Notes: a model not told the origin generated them from the sequence alone. DNA of 64,000 nucleotides from Candidatus Zixiibacteriota bacterium (GCA_034003725.1 JAVEYB010000001.1:330631-394630), one strand, 5' to 3'. Shown: positions 1-10,013, numbered from the stretch's first letter. Made by a program: numbers and translations.

Positions 1-523
1 CCGCCGTCGCCGCACACACCCCCGACAACAAATACCGCTTGCATATAAACGCTGCAATCGCACCAAGGTAACCGACTCCCGCTAGCGTCGACGGCTGAAA
101 GGTTATCGAGAAAATGTACGAGCCGGACACTGAGTACGTCGATCCCACGGCCGTCAGCATCGCGACCGGGAGAAACGTCATGACTGCGTTTCTTCGCCCC
201 GTCACCGCGCGCACGATCAGGAAGATCACCGCAACACCGACGCCGATACACACGACATTGGCCAGCCCGATCATCCACCCCGATCCGTCAAGTCCCATCA
301 ACAGGGCTGCCAATCGCGTGAACGCCGGGTGATAGTCTGCGTCGATCGTCGCCAGCCAGTCGTGGGTGAGCACCGACGGATCGACCAGTCGCAATGCATG
401 CAGAAGGTACGTGTTGTGGTTGCCGATGCCGTAGTTGAATCCGTACCGAAGCGCCACCAGCAGGGCGGATATCACAACGAACGGCCAGACCGCGCGCGGC
501 TCGATGCGACTCTCACCGCTCAT
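1..523 (-). CDS. Polytopic membrane protein, N-terminal part (cut by window edge)
   Basis: An open frame runs without a stop from an ATG at 523 to the left edge (174 codons seen). The product starts MSGESRIEPRAVWPF and has hydrophobic segments near residues 14-22, 88-105, 115-130 and 140-160, with a polar NHNTYLLHALRLVDP stretch after the first. I do not recognise the family firmly; the layout resembles large polytopic proteins found beside polyprenyl-phosphate sugar transferases. The start overlaps the last 11 bases of the upstream glycosyltransferase gene, so the two are probably translationally coupled and may act together in envelope glycan synthesis (inference). The C-terminus is not in the window. 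Confidence 0.7.
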   Translation of the reverse strand, partial: MSGESRIEPRAVWPFVVISALLVALRYGFNYGIGNHNTYLLHALRLVDPSVLTHDWLATIDADYHPAFTRLAALLMGLDGSGWMIGLANVVCIGVGVAVIFLIVRAVTGRRNAVMTFLPVAMLTAVGSTYSVSGSYIFSITFQPSTLAGVGYLGAIAAFICKRYLLSGVCAATA

Positions 524-1466
524 CGAAACCGACCGTCTTTTCCACGATATACGGCGGCCTGTTCTTCAGAATCTCAAAAATGCTCCCGAGATAGGCGCCG
601 ACAATCCCTACCAGAATGAACAGCACGCCGAACATAAACGAGATGATACCCGCCAAGGACGCCCACCCCGGAAGGGTCTCCCCCGCCAGATACCGCAGAA
701 AAATGTAGACCAGTTCAAGGAACGCGAGTCCGCTGGTAATCAGTCCTATCCAGATGCCGATCTTGAGCGGAATCACCGAGAATGACAGCACCGCGTTTGC
801 CGCAAATCGAACCATGCGGCCAAGTGAGTACTTCGATGTGCCGCTGTGACGTTCGGCTGCCCGATACTCGATCGTGGTCGACGAGAAACCCGTCCACTCC
901 GTCAATCCGCGGATGAAACTGTGCGACTCACGCATCCCGGCCAGCGCCCCCAGCACTGAACGGTCGATCAGACGGAAATCGGAAGTGCCGGCCGACAATG
1001 CAATCCCCGACAACGCCGAAAATATGCGGTAGAACAAACGTGACGACAGCCGCTTGAACAGCCCCGTCCCCTCCGCATCGATCCGCCGCGTGTTGACGAC
1101 CCGGTACCCCTCTTTCCACGCGGCAATCATGGCCGGAATGACCTCCGGCGGATGCTGCAGATCACCATCCATCGTAACGATCGCCCAACCCCGCGCGCGG
1201 TCCATGCCCGCCACGAGCGCCTTCTGATGACCGAAATTGCGTGTGAATGACAGGCCCCTGACGTTGCCGCTCTGCGATGACACACGCTGGATCTCTTCCC
1301 ATGTGCCGTCGCGCGAACCGTCATCGACCAGAATCAGCTCCCATGTCTCCTGCATCGGCTGAAGTACCGTCCGCAGTGCGCCTTCCAGCGCGGCAATATT
1401 GCCGGCCTCGTTCAAAAGCGGCACCACGATGGAAATGTCGGGATGAGCGGATGTCGGCTGATCCAT
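513..1466 (-). CDS. GT2 family glycosyltransferase (GtrB/DPM1-like)
   Basis: 317 aa. The N-terminal catalytic domain (about residues 10-225) carries the GT2 signature ISIVVPLLNEAGN, the nucleotide-binding DDGS at 48-51 and MDGDLQHPPE near 98-107. Two C-terminal hydrophobic segments (about 235-260 and 270-295) match the membrane anchors of GtrB/ArnC/dolichyl-phosphate-mannose synthase-like enzymes, which transfer a sugar from a nucleotide donor to a polyprenyl phosphate on the cytoplasmic face. Length is normal for the family. It lies 67 bp downstream of meaB and overlaps the next membrane protein gene by 11 bp. The sugar cannot be deduced from sequence. Confidence 0.93.
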   Translation of the reverse strand: MDQPTSAHPDISIVVPLLNEAGNIAALEGALRTVLQPMQETWELILVDDGSRDGTWEEIQRVSSQSGNVRGLSFTRNFGHQKALVAGMDRARGWAIVTMDGDLQHPPEVIPAMIAAWKEGYRVVNTRRIDAEGTGLFKRLSSRLFYRIFSALSGIALSAGTSDFRLIDRSVLGALAGMRESHSFIRGLTEWTGFSSTTIEYRAAERHSGTSKYSLGRMVRFAANAVLSFSVIPLKIGIWIGLITSGLAFLELVYIFLRYLAGETLPGWASLAGIISFMFGVLFILVGIVGAYLGSIFEILKNRPPYIVEKTVGFDER

Positions 1467-1533
1467 GCCGCAATGTATCGCGCTGCGGCAATGATGTCAA
1501 AGGCAGTTTACTAACGCGGATTCAACAACCGCT

Positions 1534-2490
1534 TCACATGGCCGAGAAGTGATTGAGTGAGATCTTCAGGATGCGGTCGCTCGCCGTGAACGGGTCGGTC
1601 TTCCCCTCGTAAATATCTTCGATCACCTGTTCGATATTGGTCGACTCCGGCAGACGTTCCTCGACCATTCGGCTGAACCTGACCTGCAGGATACGCGTGA
1701 GTTTCTTGCGAATCTGCCGGCGCCGGCGCTGCTCGAAAGCCCCGACCGCCTGCATGTGCTCGCGGTGCTTCGTGATCGTACCGTGCAGCTCCTCGATCCC
1801 CTCCGTGCTGGTGGCGATCGTCTTTACCACCGGAACCGACCATTGATCCGGCGACAGTTTTCGCATTTTCAGCATCTGTCGCAGCTCGGAGAGAATGCGG
1901 TCGGCGCCGGGACGGTCTGACTTGTTGACGCAGAACAGGTCCGCTATCTCCATCAGCCCCGCCTTCATCGTCTGGACCGAGTCGCCCGACTCCGGAACGA
2001 CAATCACGGCAACCGTATCGCAGGAATCGACAATATCCAGTTCCACCTGACCGACGCCTACCGTCTCCAGCAGCGTGACGTCGAATCCAAAAGCGTCATA
2101 GAGAATCGTGACGTTGTCGGTGGCTCCGGCCAGCCCGCCGCTCGCTCCCCGTGTCGCCATGGAGCGGAAGTAGAAGGACCCATCGGTGGGGAAGTCGGCC
2201 AGACGCACCCGGTCGCCGAGCAGCGCACCGCCCGTGAACGGCGACGTCGGATCGACTGCGATTACGCCGACTTTGAGACCGTCTCTCAGCAGCCGGTGAG
2301 CCAGGCAGTTGACCAGTGTCGACTTCCCCGCCCCGGGAGGCCCGGTGATACCGATTCGTATCGCACCACCGACCTTCTCGTACAGCCGACTCAGGACGTC
2401 GAGATAACCGTCGGTTCGATTCTCGACATGCGACACCAGCCGCGACAGCGCCCGGATGTCTCCCTCGTAAAAACGTTCCAGTACCGTCAT
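1534..2490 (-). CDS. meaB: Methylmalonyl-CoA mutase-associated GTPase MeaB
   Basis: 318 aa G3E-type GTPase. The Walker A motif GITGPPGAGKST is at 47-58, followed by the family block AVDPTSPFTGGALLGDR, the MATRG segment, ETVGVGQ (switch/G3 region) and a VNKSDR G4 motif. MeaB guards B12 loading and repair of methylmalonyl-CoA mutase, so the organism probably has that B12-dependent enzyme, although it is not in this window. The start is 3 bp past the recJ stop, indicating one transcript. The presence of a B12 riboswitch and receptor elsewhere in the window fits a cobalamin requirement. Confidence 0.95.
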   Translation of the reverse strand: MTVLERFYEGDIRALSRLVSHVENRTDGYLDVLSRLYEKVGGAIRIGITGPPGAGKSTLVNCLAHRLLRDGLKVGVIAVDPTSPFTGGALLGDRVRLADFPTDGSFYFRSMATRGASGGLAGATDNVTILYDAFGFDVTLLETVGVGQVELDIVDSCDTVAVIVVPESGDSVQTMKAGLMEIADLFCVNKSDRPGADRILSELRQMLKMRKLSPDQWSVPVVKTIATSTEGIEELHGTITKHREHMQAVGAFEQRRRRQIRKKLTRILQVRFSRMVEERLPESTNIEQVIEDIYEGKTDPFTASDRILKISLNHFSAM

Positions 2491-2493
2491 GGC

Positions 2494-4242
2494 TTACACG
2501 TACCCCGGAGACATATCTCCCGCCGTCAGCTTGATATCGCGCAGGCGGATCTGGATATGCGTGTGACCGTTGTACGTGTTGTACTCCACCGCGTACACGA
2601 TATCGACCAGACATCCCTTGTCGGAGATAACCTGCGCCTTATCGCCGAACCCGAACCCGATCACATCGAACACCGCGTCTCCCTTGCGCACCCGCATCTT
2701 CAGGTGGTTGTTGCCGACCACGTAGGGCTGACCGAGTACCTCGCAGTTGCGGGTCAGAAACACCGGGCGAAGGTTCTGCGGGCCGAAGGGCGCAAACGCC
2801 TCGATCGCGTGCATGAAGTCGTCGTCGATCTCGCTCAGCTCGATCTCGAGGTCGATATGCAGTTTCGGAACGATATCCTCTTTGGTCAAATGATCGATCG
2901 ACACCCGCTTGAACCGCTCGCGGAACGCCGGGATATTCTCCGGCTTGATCGACAACCCGGCCGCATACTTGTGACCGCCGTACTTGATCAGCAGGTCTTC
3001 GCACTCCTTCAGAGCCTCGCACAGGTGAAAACCGGGAATCGAACGCGCCGAACCCTTCCCCTCCGAGTCGGATATCGCGATCATCACGGTCGGCAGGTGG
3101 TAACGCTCCACCAGTCGGCTCGCGACAATCCCAATCACACCCTGGTGCCAGCCCTCGGCCGCCAGCACGATCGCCTGGTCGTTCTCGAGATCGCACACCT
3201 CATGCATCTGGTCCAGGGCTTCGTGCAGCGTCAGTTCGTCGATCTCCTTGCGGCGTTTGTTTTCCGCGTCCAGTGTGCGGGCGATCTCCGCCGCCATTCG
3301 CTCGTCTCGTGTCGACAAGAGCCGAATCGCCTGCTTGGCGTCGCCGAGACGCCCCAGGGCGTTGATGCGCGGCGCCAGGATAAACACAACCTGCCCGGTC
3401 GAAATGTCCTTGCCCATCAGGCCCGATACGAATGCCAGCGACTTCAAGCCCGGTTTGTTGGTCCGCGAAATCTGCCGCATGCCGAACTTCGTAACCACGC
3501 GATTCTCGCCCACCAGCGGCACGATGTCGGCCGACGTGCCGAGCGCTACCAGATCGAGGTGATCCTGCAACTCCCGCTCGTCCTGGTTCAGTCGACGGTA
3601 CAGTGCCTGCGCGAACTTGAATGCGACCCCTACCCCGGACAACTCCCCGCCGTACTCACAGGCGCTCTGCTTCGGATCGATTATGGCGTTCGCCGCCGGT
3701 ATTCGCTCGCCGGGCTCATGATGGTCGGTGATGACCACGTCAAGCCCCTGGCTCTTCGCATACGAAACCTCGTCCACCGCCGTGATCCCGGTGTCAACCG
3801 TCACGATCAGCGAAACACCCTTTCCCCGCGCCTCGTTAATCCCGTCGATCGAAAGCCCGTACCCTTCGGTAAGCCGGTTCGGCAGGTAGAAATCGACCTG
3901 CGCTCCCAGCTTGTTGAGGACCATGTACAACAGCGCCGTCGCCGTGATTCCGTCGACATCGTAGTCGCCGTAAATCATGATCTTCTCGTTGTCCATCAAC
4001 GCCCGCGTGACCCGCTCGATCCCCTCCAGCATGCCGACCATCTCAAACGGATCTTTCAGATCGGCCATCGACGGATTTAAGAAGCGCTGGATGAGCTCGG
4101 GAGTATTGATCTGACGATTGATCAGGATTTTGACAATATTCGCCGGCAGACCCGTCTCGCCGACAATTCGGCCAACCAGGTCATGATCAGGCTCCTGGGC
4201 AAGAACCCACTTCAGCGGTTTTGATCGATGCGCCCAGGGCAT
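2494..4242 (-). CDS. recJ: Single-stranded-DNA-specific exonuclease RecJ
   Basis: 582 aa, typical RecJ length. The DHH phosphoesterase core shows YGDYDVDGITA at 91-101 (motif I metal ligands) and VVITDHHEPGE near 165-175 (motif III DHH), with the DHHA1 domain (GGHKYAAGLS) around residue 420 and a C-terminal OB-like part. RecJ degrades ssDNA 5' to 3' in recombinational and mismatch repair. It follows the RNase P RNA gene on the same strand and precedes meaB by 3 bp. Nothing unusual is seen in the motifs. Confidence 0.96.
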   Translation of the reverse strand: MPWAHRSKPLKWVLAQEPDHDLVGRIVGETGLPANIVKILINRQINTPELIQRFLNPSMADLKDPFEMVGMLEGIERVTRALMDNEKIMIYGDYDVDGITATALLYMVLNKLGAQVDFYLPNRLTEGYGLSIDGINEARGKGVSLIVTVDTGITAVDEVSYAKSQGLDVVITDHHEPGERIPAANAIIDPKQSACEYGGELSGVGVAFKFAQALYRRLNQDERELQDHLDLVALGTSADIVPLVGENRVVTKFGMRQISRTNKPGLKSLAFVSGLMGKDISTGQVVFILAPRINALGRLGDAKQAIRLLSTRDERMAAEIARTLDAENKRRKEIDELTLHEALDQMHEVCDLENDQAIVLAAEGWHQGVIGIVASRLVERYHLPTVMIAISDSEGKGSARSIPGFHLCEALKECEDLLIKYGGHKYAAGLSIKPENIPAFRERFKRVSIDHLTKEDIVPKLHIDLEIELSEIDDDFMHAIEAFAPFGPQNLRPVFLTRNCEVLGQPYVVGNNHLKMRVRKGDAVFDVIGFGFGDKAQVISDKGCLVDIVYAVEYNTYNGHTHIQIRLRDIKLTAGDMSPGYV

Positions 4243-4271
4243 AACAAGCCTCCATGTGTAAGAGGCTTAGG

Positions 4272-4647
4272 ATAGCAGGATCGTAAGCCGAGTTCGGTTC
4301 GCCGACCCGGGCCGAAACCCGATCGGCTGACAGTCATTAATCTGGGCAACCGGTTACCCGGCTGCTCAATGCGGCCCACCCGGGAATTATGGCGGGGCGA
4401 ATCAACCCCTCTTCCCTTATTTGGCCTTGCTCCGGACGGGGTTTACCCCCGCTCTCCATTACTGGAGACGGGCGTGGTCTCTTACACCACGGTTTCACCC
4501 TTACCCGCCTGCGGCGGGCGGTCTGGTTTCTGTGGCACTTTCCGTCGGATCTCTCCGCCCCGGTGTTACCGGGCGTCCTGATTCTGTGGAGCTCGGACTT
4601 TCCTCACTCTAAACTGACGTTTAAAGCGCGACTGTTCCTCCTGCTTC
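4272..4647 (-). ncRNA. rnpB: RNase P RNA, bacterial class A
   Basis: Read on the minus strand, this region contains the hallmark conserved blocks of RNase P RNA: GAGGAAAGTCCGAGCTCC near the 5' end, ACAGAAACCAGACCGCC with AAGGGTGAAA in the centre, GAGCAAGGCC, and GGCCGCATTGAGC near the 3' side. Helix P1 can be seen directly: AGCAGGA (complement of 4639-4645) pairs with TCCTGCT (complement of 4274-4280), which sets the approximate ends. The gene sits between guaB and recJ on the same strand. Exact termini are estimated from P1. Confidence 0.95.
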
Positions 4648-4704
4648 CATTCGCCTATGTTTCTCTATACAACAACAACAACACTCACATGGAGCCCGGC
4701 CGGC

Positions 4705-6174
<1,470 letters not shown>

Positions 6175-6229
6175 CTATACGCTTCCCTGTTCCGCTGGTC
6201 AATCACAGACTATCGGGGCACCCGGCCGC

Positions 6230-6946
6230 TCAGGCGGAAACCGAATCATCCCAGTAAATAATGGCGCCGCAATGATCGCAGGTGAACACCCGGTCGCCGC
6301 GCTTCACGTCCTGAATCTTCTTGGGCGTCAAGGCCTTGAAACATGCGCCGCACGCCCGTTTTTTGACCACCACGACCGCCTGCCCGCCCTTGCCGCGCCG
6401 AACCCGCTCGTACACCGACAGCGTGCTGCGCGGCATCGAGGAGACTATCGCTCCCCGGTCGCTCTCTTTGCTCGACATCGTCTCGCCGATCGAGTCGATC
6501 TTCTCCTGGAGAATCTGCAGCTGCCTGGTGTTGTTCTCTTCAACCTGCGCGCTCTTCTCGCCCAGTTCGACAATCTCCTTTTCGAGTGTCTCCGCACGCT
6601 CGATCGCCTGAATCAGCTCCGTTTCGCTGTTGGACATGCCCAGTTTGACAGAGTCAATCTCCGCCACCAGCGCATCGTATTCCTTGTTCGTCTTGATAGA
6701 CATCATCTGCTGCTGGTACTTCTGCAGATGAGACTCGTGCGTTTTGATTTCGAGTTCGAGCTGCTTCTGACGGACCCGGGTCTCCTCGAGCGACAATTTC
6801 GCTTCGGCCAGCTTCGCCTTTGCTTCCTCGATCTCCCTGTTGAGGTTTTCGATCATGTCGGGAAGGTACTCCTTCGAGCGTTCCAATTCCCCGATATCGT
6901 AGTCGATCACCTGCAGTCGAAGCAACAATTCGAGATCGTTGTTCAT
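6230..6946 (-). CDS. C4-type zinc-ribbon coiled-coil protein (CdsZ/FlgZ-like)
   Basis: 238 aa. Residues about 5-175 are highly charged with heptad character, predicting a long antiparallel coiled-coil hairpin; the C-terminus holds four zinc-ligand cysteines as CGACFKAL and CDHCGAII. This matches the family that includes Helicobacter HP0958 (FlgZ) and chlamydial CdsZ and is often annotated as 'C4-type zinc ribbon domain protein'. Molecular role in free-living bacteria is not settled. The gene is commonly found near rnpB, as here (with guaB between), which supports the assignment but gives no specific function. Confidence 0.85.
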   Translation of the reverse strand: MNNDLELLLRLQVIDYDIGELERSKEYLPDMIENLNREIEEAKAKLAEAKLSLEETRVRQKQLELEIKTHESHLQKYQQQMMSIKTNKEYDALVAEIDSVKLGMSNSETELIQAIERAETLEKEIVELGEKSAQVEENNTRQLQILQEKIDSIGETMSSKESDRGAIVSSMPRSTLSVYERVRRGKGGQAVVVVKKRACGACFKALTPKKIQDVKRGDRVFTCDHCGAIIYWDDSVSA

Positions 6947-6981
6947 GCCACCTCCAGAGCGTGCGGATTACCCGTCAAGAC

Positions 6982-7020
6982 AAAAAAAGCGCATTTCCCG
7001 CCTCGGGCGGAAAACGCGCT
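6982..7020 (-). terminator. Intrinsic terminator after the tRNA pair
   Basis: On the minus strand a GC-rich hairpin (AGCGCGTTTTCCGCC, loop CGAG, GCGGGAAATGCGCT) is followed by a run of seven T. It lies downstream of the two tRNA genes and upstream of the zinc-ribbon gene, so it separates those transcripts. Confidence 0.85.
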
Positions 7021-7125
7021 GCTGCGTTTCTCTTCTCGTGAGCCGTGTTTGACCGGATGTCCTCCGTGGTCGGCTCGCATACAATATTCGATCGGTCGAC
7101 AGTAGATCATTTTCTCTTATCAAAA

Positions 7126-7199
7126 TGGGCAATACTGGACTCGAACCAGTGACCTCTCGGATGTGAACCGAACGCTCTAACCAGCTGAGCTAATTGCCC
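7126..7199 (-). tRNA. tRNA-Val(CAC)
   Basis: Full cloverleaf on the minus strand: acceptor GGGCAAT pairs with ATTGCCC, D-stem GCTC/GAGC, anticodon stem TTCGG/CCGAG with loop TTCACAT (anticodon CAC, Val), T-stem ACTGG/CCAGT with TTCGAGT loop, discriminator A. The 3' CCA is not encoded (TTTT follows). It lies 29 bp downstream of the CAU tRNA. Confidence 0.95.
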
Positions 7200-7228
7200 A
7201 TTACAGCTTTCTCACCACTCCTTACAAG

Positions 7229-7302
7229 TGGGCCCTGTAGGGCTCGAACCTACGACCCGGTGATTATGAGTCACCTGCTCTAACCAACTGAGCTAAGGGC
7301 CC
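7229..7302 (-). tRNA. tRNA with CAT anticodon, probably tRNA-Ile2 (lysidine type)
   Basis: Cloverleaf on the minus strand: acceptor GGGCCCT/AGGGCCC, D-stem GCTC/GAGC, anticodon stem GGTGA/TCACC with loop CTCATAA (anticodon CAT), T-arm GTAGG-TTCGAGC-CCTAC, discriminator A; CCA not encoded. The GACTCATAATC anticodon arm and acceptor resemble bacterial tRNA-Ile(CAU), whose C34 is modified to lysidine by TilS. It lacks initiator features (no C1:A72 mismatch, no GGG/CCC anticodon stem). Elongator tRNA-Met cannot be ruled out. Confidence 0.85.
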
Positions 7303-7550
7303 TCAGGGTGAACCCGTAATATACGACACCAATCCTTCGAGTCAAGAGCCTACCTGTAAAACTGTGGCCAGATTGCGCCTCGGCCAACCGCCCCCGCCAC
7401 GCCCCCTCCACACCCGCAACGATGAAGCTAACGGGCTCATGGGGAAAGACTTGCGGGCGGTTGAGGCCGCCCGAGATCCCACCTGACGATCCAGACTCTC
7501 CTCCCGTGGTCCAGCCGAAAACCGACCGCACACGACCGGCTCCCCATACC

Positions 7551-7841
7551 TCAGCTCTCTATCAACCGCCCCCAACCCGGATACGGCTGCAACGGAGCCA
7601 CCTCAAACTGAATCAGCCCCTTCTGCACAAGCGGCAGGCTGTCGATAGCGCGACGAGCCAAGTCGAGCGAGTCACACTCGAGCACGATCACCGCCAGCGG
7701 CTTGTCCCCCCGGAAATAGATTTCGCGAAGAATGCCGTCGAGATACAGCTGATGCACCCGCCGCGCCTCATCTTTCAGATGAGGCTCATAAGCGTTCTCG
7801 TCGATACCCGGAAGCTCTATTTCGAGCGCGAGAAATTTCAT
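7551..7841 (-). CDS. Small YciI / muconolactone-isomerase-like dimeric alpha-beta protein
   Basis: 96 aa. The pattern MKFLALEIELPG..., then helix, LYLDGILREIYFRGDKPLAV, LECDSLDLARRAIDSLPLV and a final strand FEVAPLQPYPGW fits the ferredoxin-like dimeric alpha/beta-barrel fold of YciI and muconolactone delta-isomerase relatives. Members of this small family are widespread and mostly uncharacterised; no substrate can be assigned. A strong ribosome-binding site (AGGAGG, 7 bases before the ATG) supports the start. It stands alone between the tRNA genes and the AbfD-family gene. Confidence 0.75.
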   Translation of the reverse strand: MKFLALEIELPGIDENAYEPHLKDEARRVHQLYLDGILREIYFRGDKPLAVIVLECDSLDLARRAIDSLPLVQKGLIQFEVAPLQPYPGWGRLIES

Positions 7842-7941
7842 GTCGGAACCTCCTGTGTTGTGGTGCGCCCACCAGTATCACCTGACGACCATACCACCGC
7901 TCAGGTTTCAAGAAAAACCGCGTAGCGTGCTCTCAACCGAA

Positions 7942-7975
7942 ACGTGGAGTCGGACGATTTCGTCCGACTCCACGT
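7942..7975. repeat. Perfect 34-nt palindrome (16-bp arms, 2-nt loop)
   Basis: ACGTGGAGTCGGACGA at 7942-7957 is the exact reverse complement of 7960-7975, separated by TT. A second small hairpin (CCGAACC/GGTTCGG) lies about 20 bp to the right. The pair sits downstream of the AbfD-family gene stop (8095, minus strand), so it may act in 3'-end formation or be a REP-like element; no T tract follows on either strand. Confidence 0.8.
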
Positions 7976-8094
7976 CTGTGCACTCGCAGTCCCGAACCTT
8001 GGTGGTTCGGACAACATCGGCGACCCGCACTGGACGACTGCACTCACTCTACCGAGTAGCCCACCCGCCCCGGTGTGGCGCTGTAAAAGCCCCC

Positions 8095-9555
8095 TCACTT
8101 CCCCGATGGGTCCGGCACCTCCTCTTTCACACCCGCCAGCTTGCGCGCGATCTCGACCTTCTTCTCCAGATCGCCCATCAGCCGGATCATCAGCTTGGCG
8201 CCGTCGGGCGAGCCGCCGCCGTGCATGCACCCCGGCACGCCGCCGCCGATCGTACACCATTCGACCAGACGCGCTGCCCGGCTGCGCGCCTCGGCCGAAT
8301 GTCTGGCTTTCATGTATTTCTGTATCAGATGGCCGTACTTTTTGGACTGGAAATCCTTGTACGACGGCATACACCCCGTCTCGGCGATTCCCCCCGCGAT
8401 ATCCTGCGCGAGCACCGACGTCTGATACGGCAGCGTAGCCACATGCACCTTGTTTACGTTCGACAGAAGCTGGTTGCACTGCCAGGCCCCCGATGGGTGT
8501 TTTTTGCCCAGCGCCGCCGCCGCGATCCCCATCCCAAACGTCGTCTCGTTATTGATATGCATCTGCACAACCTTGTCGGTGAATACCTTCGCCGACAAAC
8601 CGTTAGTGCGCGCAGTCAGAATGGCCGACCCGATCTTGATATCCCCCTGCCCGGCCACACAGCCACCGATCGCGGCCCGGTAGGGGCCGATAAAGTTCAT
8701 CACCGCCGGGCCCGAAAACTTCGACTCGCCGCACATAAACACGCGCTCTTTCGGGATAAACACGTCCTCGAACAGCAGGAACGCCTGCGTGATCCCGCCT
8801 TCCGTGATCGGATTGTCGAACCCGTCCTCGTAGTCTCGCTCGTCCGACGGATGCCGGGTCTCGACAATCGTCAGTCCCTTGATATCCTTGGGAATGACAA
8901 ACGACACGCAGTAGTCGGCATCTTCGTCCTTGTAGCCGCTGCCCGGCAGAATGAAGATTTCCTGCGCCGCCGCGATGCCACAGATCATCACCTTCGCGCC
9001 CCGCACGACGATACCGTCATCGCGCTTCTCGACCACCCGCAGAAACATGTCCGGGTCTTCCTGCTGCGACGGTTTTTTGGTTCGGTCGCCTTTCGGATCG
9101 GTCAGCGCGCCGGACATGGTGATGTCGCGCGCCTGCGCGTCCTTCAGCCATCGAATCAGACGCTGGTGGTAATCTGTCCCCAGCTCTTTGTCCATGTCAT
9201 AGGTCGTAACGAACATCGCGTTGAGCGCCGTCCATCCTGCGCACCGACCACCCGTGCATGTCCCGGTCAACTGGAACATCAGCCGTTTCATACGCGAGTT
9301 GGCGTACATGTCCTCGGGAGTCTGAATGATCGACAGATAACGGCTTATCGGCTCCCCGGTCAGGTGTGAGACGGTTGTCACCATGTCGCGCAGCTCGGGG
9401 TCGGCCGCCGCCCGGAATGTCCAGGCATGTCCTTCGACCGTCCGTTTTGTGGCTGGATGGGTGGTGACGTCCTCGATCAATTCGTCGAACTTGTGGATAT
9501 TGGGGCGCATCGACTTAAGCGACGCGATGTACTCGTCGTAGGTACGGATAGCCAT
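8095..9555 (-). CDS. AbfD-family protein (4-hydroxybutyryl-CoA dehydratase / HpaB superfamily), catalytic residues altered
   Basis: 486 aa, matching the length of 4-hydroxybutyryl-CoA dehydratase/vinylacetyl-CoA isomerase, with the family blocks DGAMTDPKGDR-like (149-158), VEKRDDGIVVRGAK (175-188) and MHGGGSP (444-450). By comparison with the clostridial AbfD sequence as I recall it, Cys299 is kept, and cysteines occur at 100 and 105 (enzyme: 99 and 103), but E257 is Gln, H292 is Tyr, Y296 is Ile, K300 is Val and the E455 equivalent is Gly442. H292 is an Fe-S ligand and the others are catalytic, so canonical dehydration is doubtful. It probably remains a FAD-binding acyl-CoA-dehydrogenase-fold protein of unknown substrate. 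RBS GGGAG precedes the ATG. Confidence 0.88.
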   Translation of the reverse strand: MAIRTYDEYIASLKSMRPNIHKFDELIEDVTTHPATKRTVEGHAWTFRAAADPELRDMVTTVSHLTGEPISRYLSIIQTPEDMYANSRMKRLMFQLTGTCTGGRCAGWTALNAMFVTTYDMDKELGTDYHQRLIRWLKDAQARDITMSGALTDPKGDRTKKPSQQEDPDMFLRVVEKRDDGIVVRGAKVMICGIAAAQEIFILPGSGYKDEDADYCVSFVIPKDIKGLTIVETRHPSDERDYEDGFDNPITEGGITQAFLLFEDVFIPKERVFMCGESKFSGPAVMNFIGPYRAAIGGCVAGQGDIKIGSAILTARTNGLSAKVFTDKVVQMHINNETTFGMGIAAAALGKKHPSGAWQCNQLLSNVNKVHVATLPYQTSVLAQDIAGGIAETGCMPSYKDFQSKKYGHLIQKYMKARHSAEARSRAARLVEWCTIGGGVPGCMHGGGSPDGAKLMIRLMGDLEKKVEIARKLAGVKEEVPDPSGK

Positions 9556-9589
9556 GTCTGTTTCTCCCAGCAGTTAAGCGACTTGCTCC

Positions 9590-9618
9590 AATATAGGATC
9601 AGATCGGCCTCGAAACAA
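9590..9618 (-). promoter_or_regulatory. Candidate sigma-70-type promoter for the AbfD-family gene
   Basis: Minus strand TTGTTT, 17-bp spacer, TATATT. The -10 lies 35 bp before the start codon at 9555. The same TATATT with 17-bp spacing recurs before several other genes in the window. Confidence 0.5.
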
Positions 9619-9812
9619 GACCAATCGACCCATATTGTGGGAGAAGGAGCCGCCTCTCCAGGGTGATCCGCCCTATCCATCAACCTCTTGACATACAGGC
9701 GAAGACGAGTCTTCCTGGGGGTATCGGTGGGGATCAAAGCGCTATCGGGGCGGGAGAGTGAAAACACGACTTTTTCGTTGTACAAATGTGAATCGCTGAC
9801 GCTTACGGGGAA

Positions 9813-10013
9813 ATAGGTTCGTTTTGTCATTTTTAGGGGGCCCCCATTTTTGGGATTCTTCTTTTTGCGGCACGGCCGCCATGCGGCGCCGCGGTCTCTA
9901 CATAGGGGCGGAGCGAAATTTTCACCATCGATGGTGCAGCGAAAGTGCGGAGTGGATCGGTCCGAGGAGGCACGTGCGTCACAATGGAGAGGACGAGGGT
10001 CAAATCAGAGAAC
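9813..10013. repeat. Dispersed intergenic repeat, copy A (about 200 bp)
   Basis: This block is clearly related to 22611-22809 along its length: both begin ATAGGTTCGTTTTGTCAT, then share GGGGG..CCCCATTT, CATGCGGC.CCGCGGTCTCT, ATGGTG.AGCGAAAGTGCGG and GTGCGTCAC, and end near GTCAAATCAG. Differences are scattered point changes and small indels. It contains no convincing gene; the short frames on it do not stay open in the other copy. It lies in the 592-bp gap between the AbfD-family gene and a lipoprotein gene; the rest of that gap (9619-9812, 10014-10147) shows nothing else I can name. Confidence 0.8.

Noticed and set aside
2296..4080. Long plus-strand open frame (594 codons) across recJ
   Set aside because: Antisense shadow of recJ, caused by high GC; the minus-strand product has intact DHH motifs.
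7229..7302. Initiator tRNA-Met
   Set aside because: Has the CAT anticodon but a paired first acceptor base and no GGG/CCC run in the anticodon stem; Ile2 fits better.
7840..9369. Plus-strand open frame of 509 codons
   Set aside because: Antisense to the AbfD-family gene; composition is His/Arg/Asp-rich nonsense.
8095..9555. Calling this gene a functional 4-hydroxybutyryl-CoA dehydratase (abfD)
   Set aside because: Catalytic and cluster-ligand residues are replaced, so only family membership is claimed.
9477..9830. 117-codon minus-strand frame overlapping the AbfD gene start and repeat copy A
   Set aside because: It overlaps the start of a solid gene in another frame and the repeat; no counterpart in copy B of the repeat.
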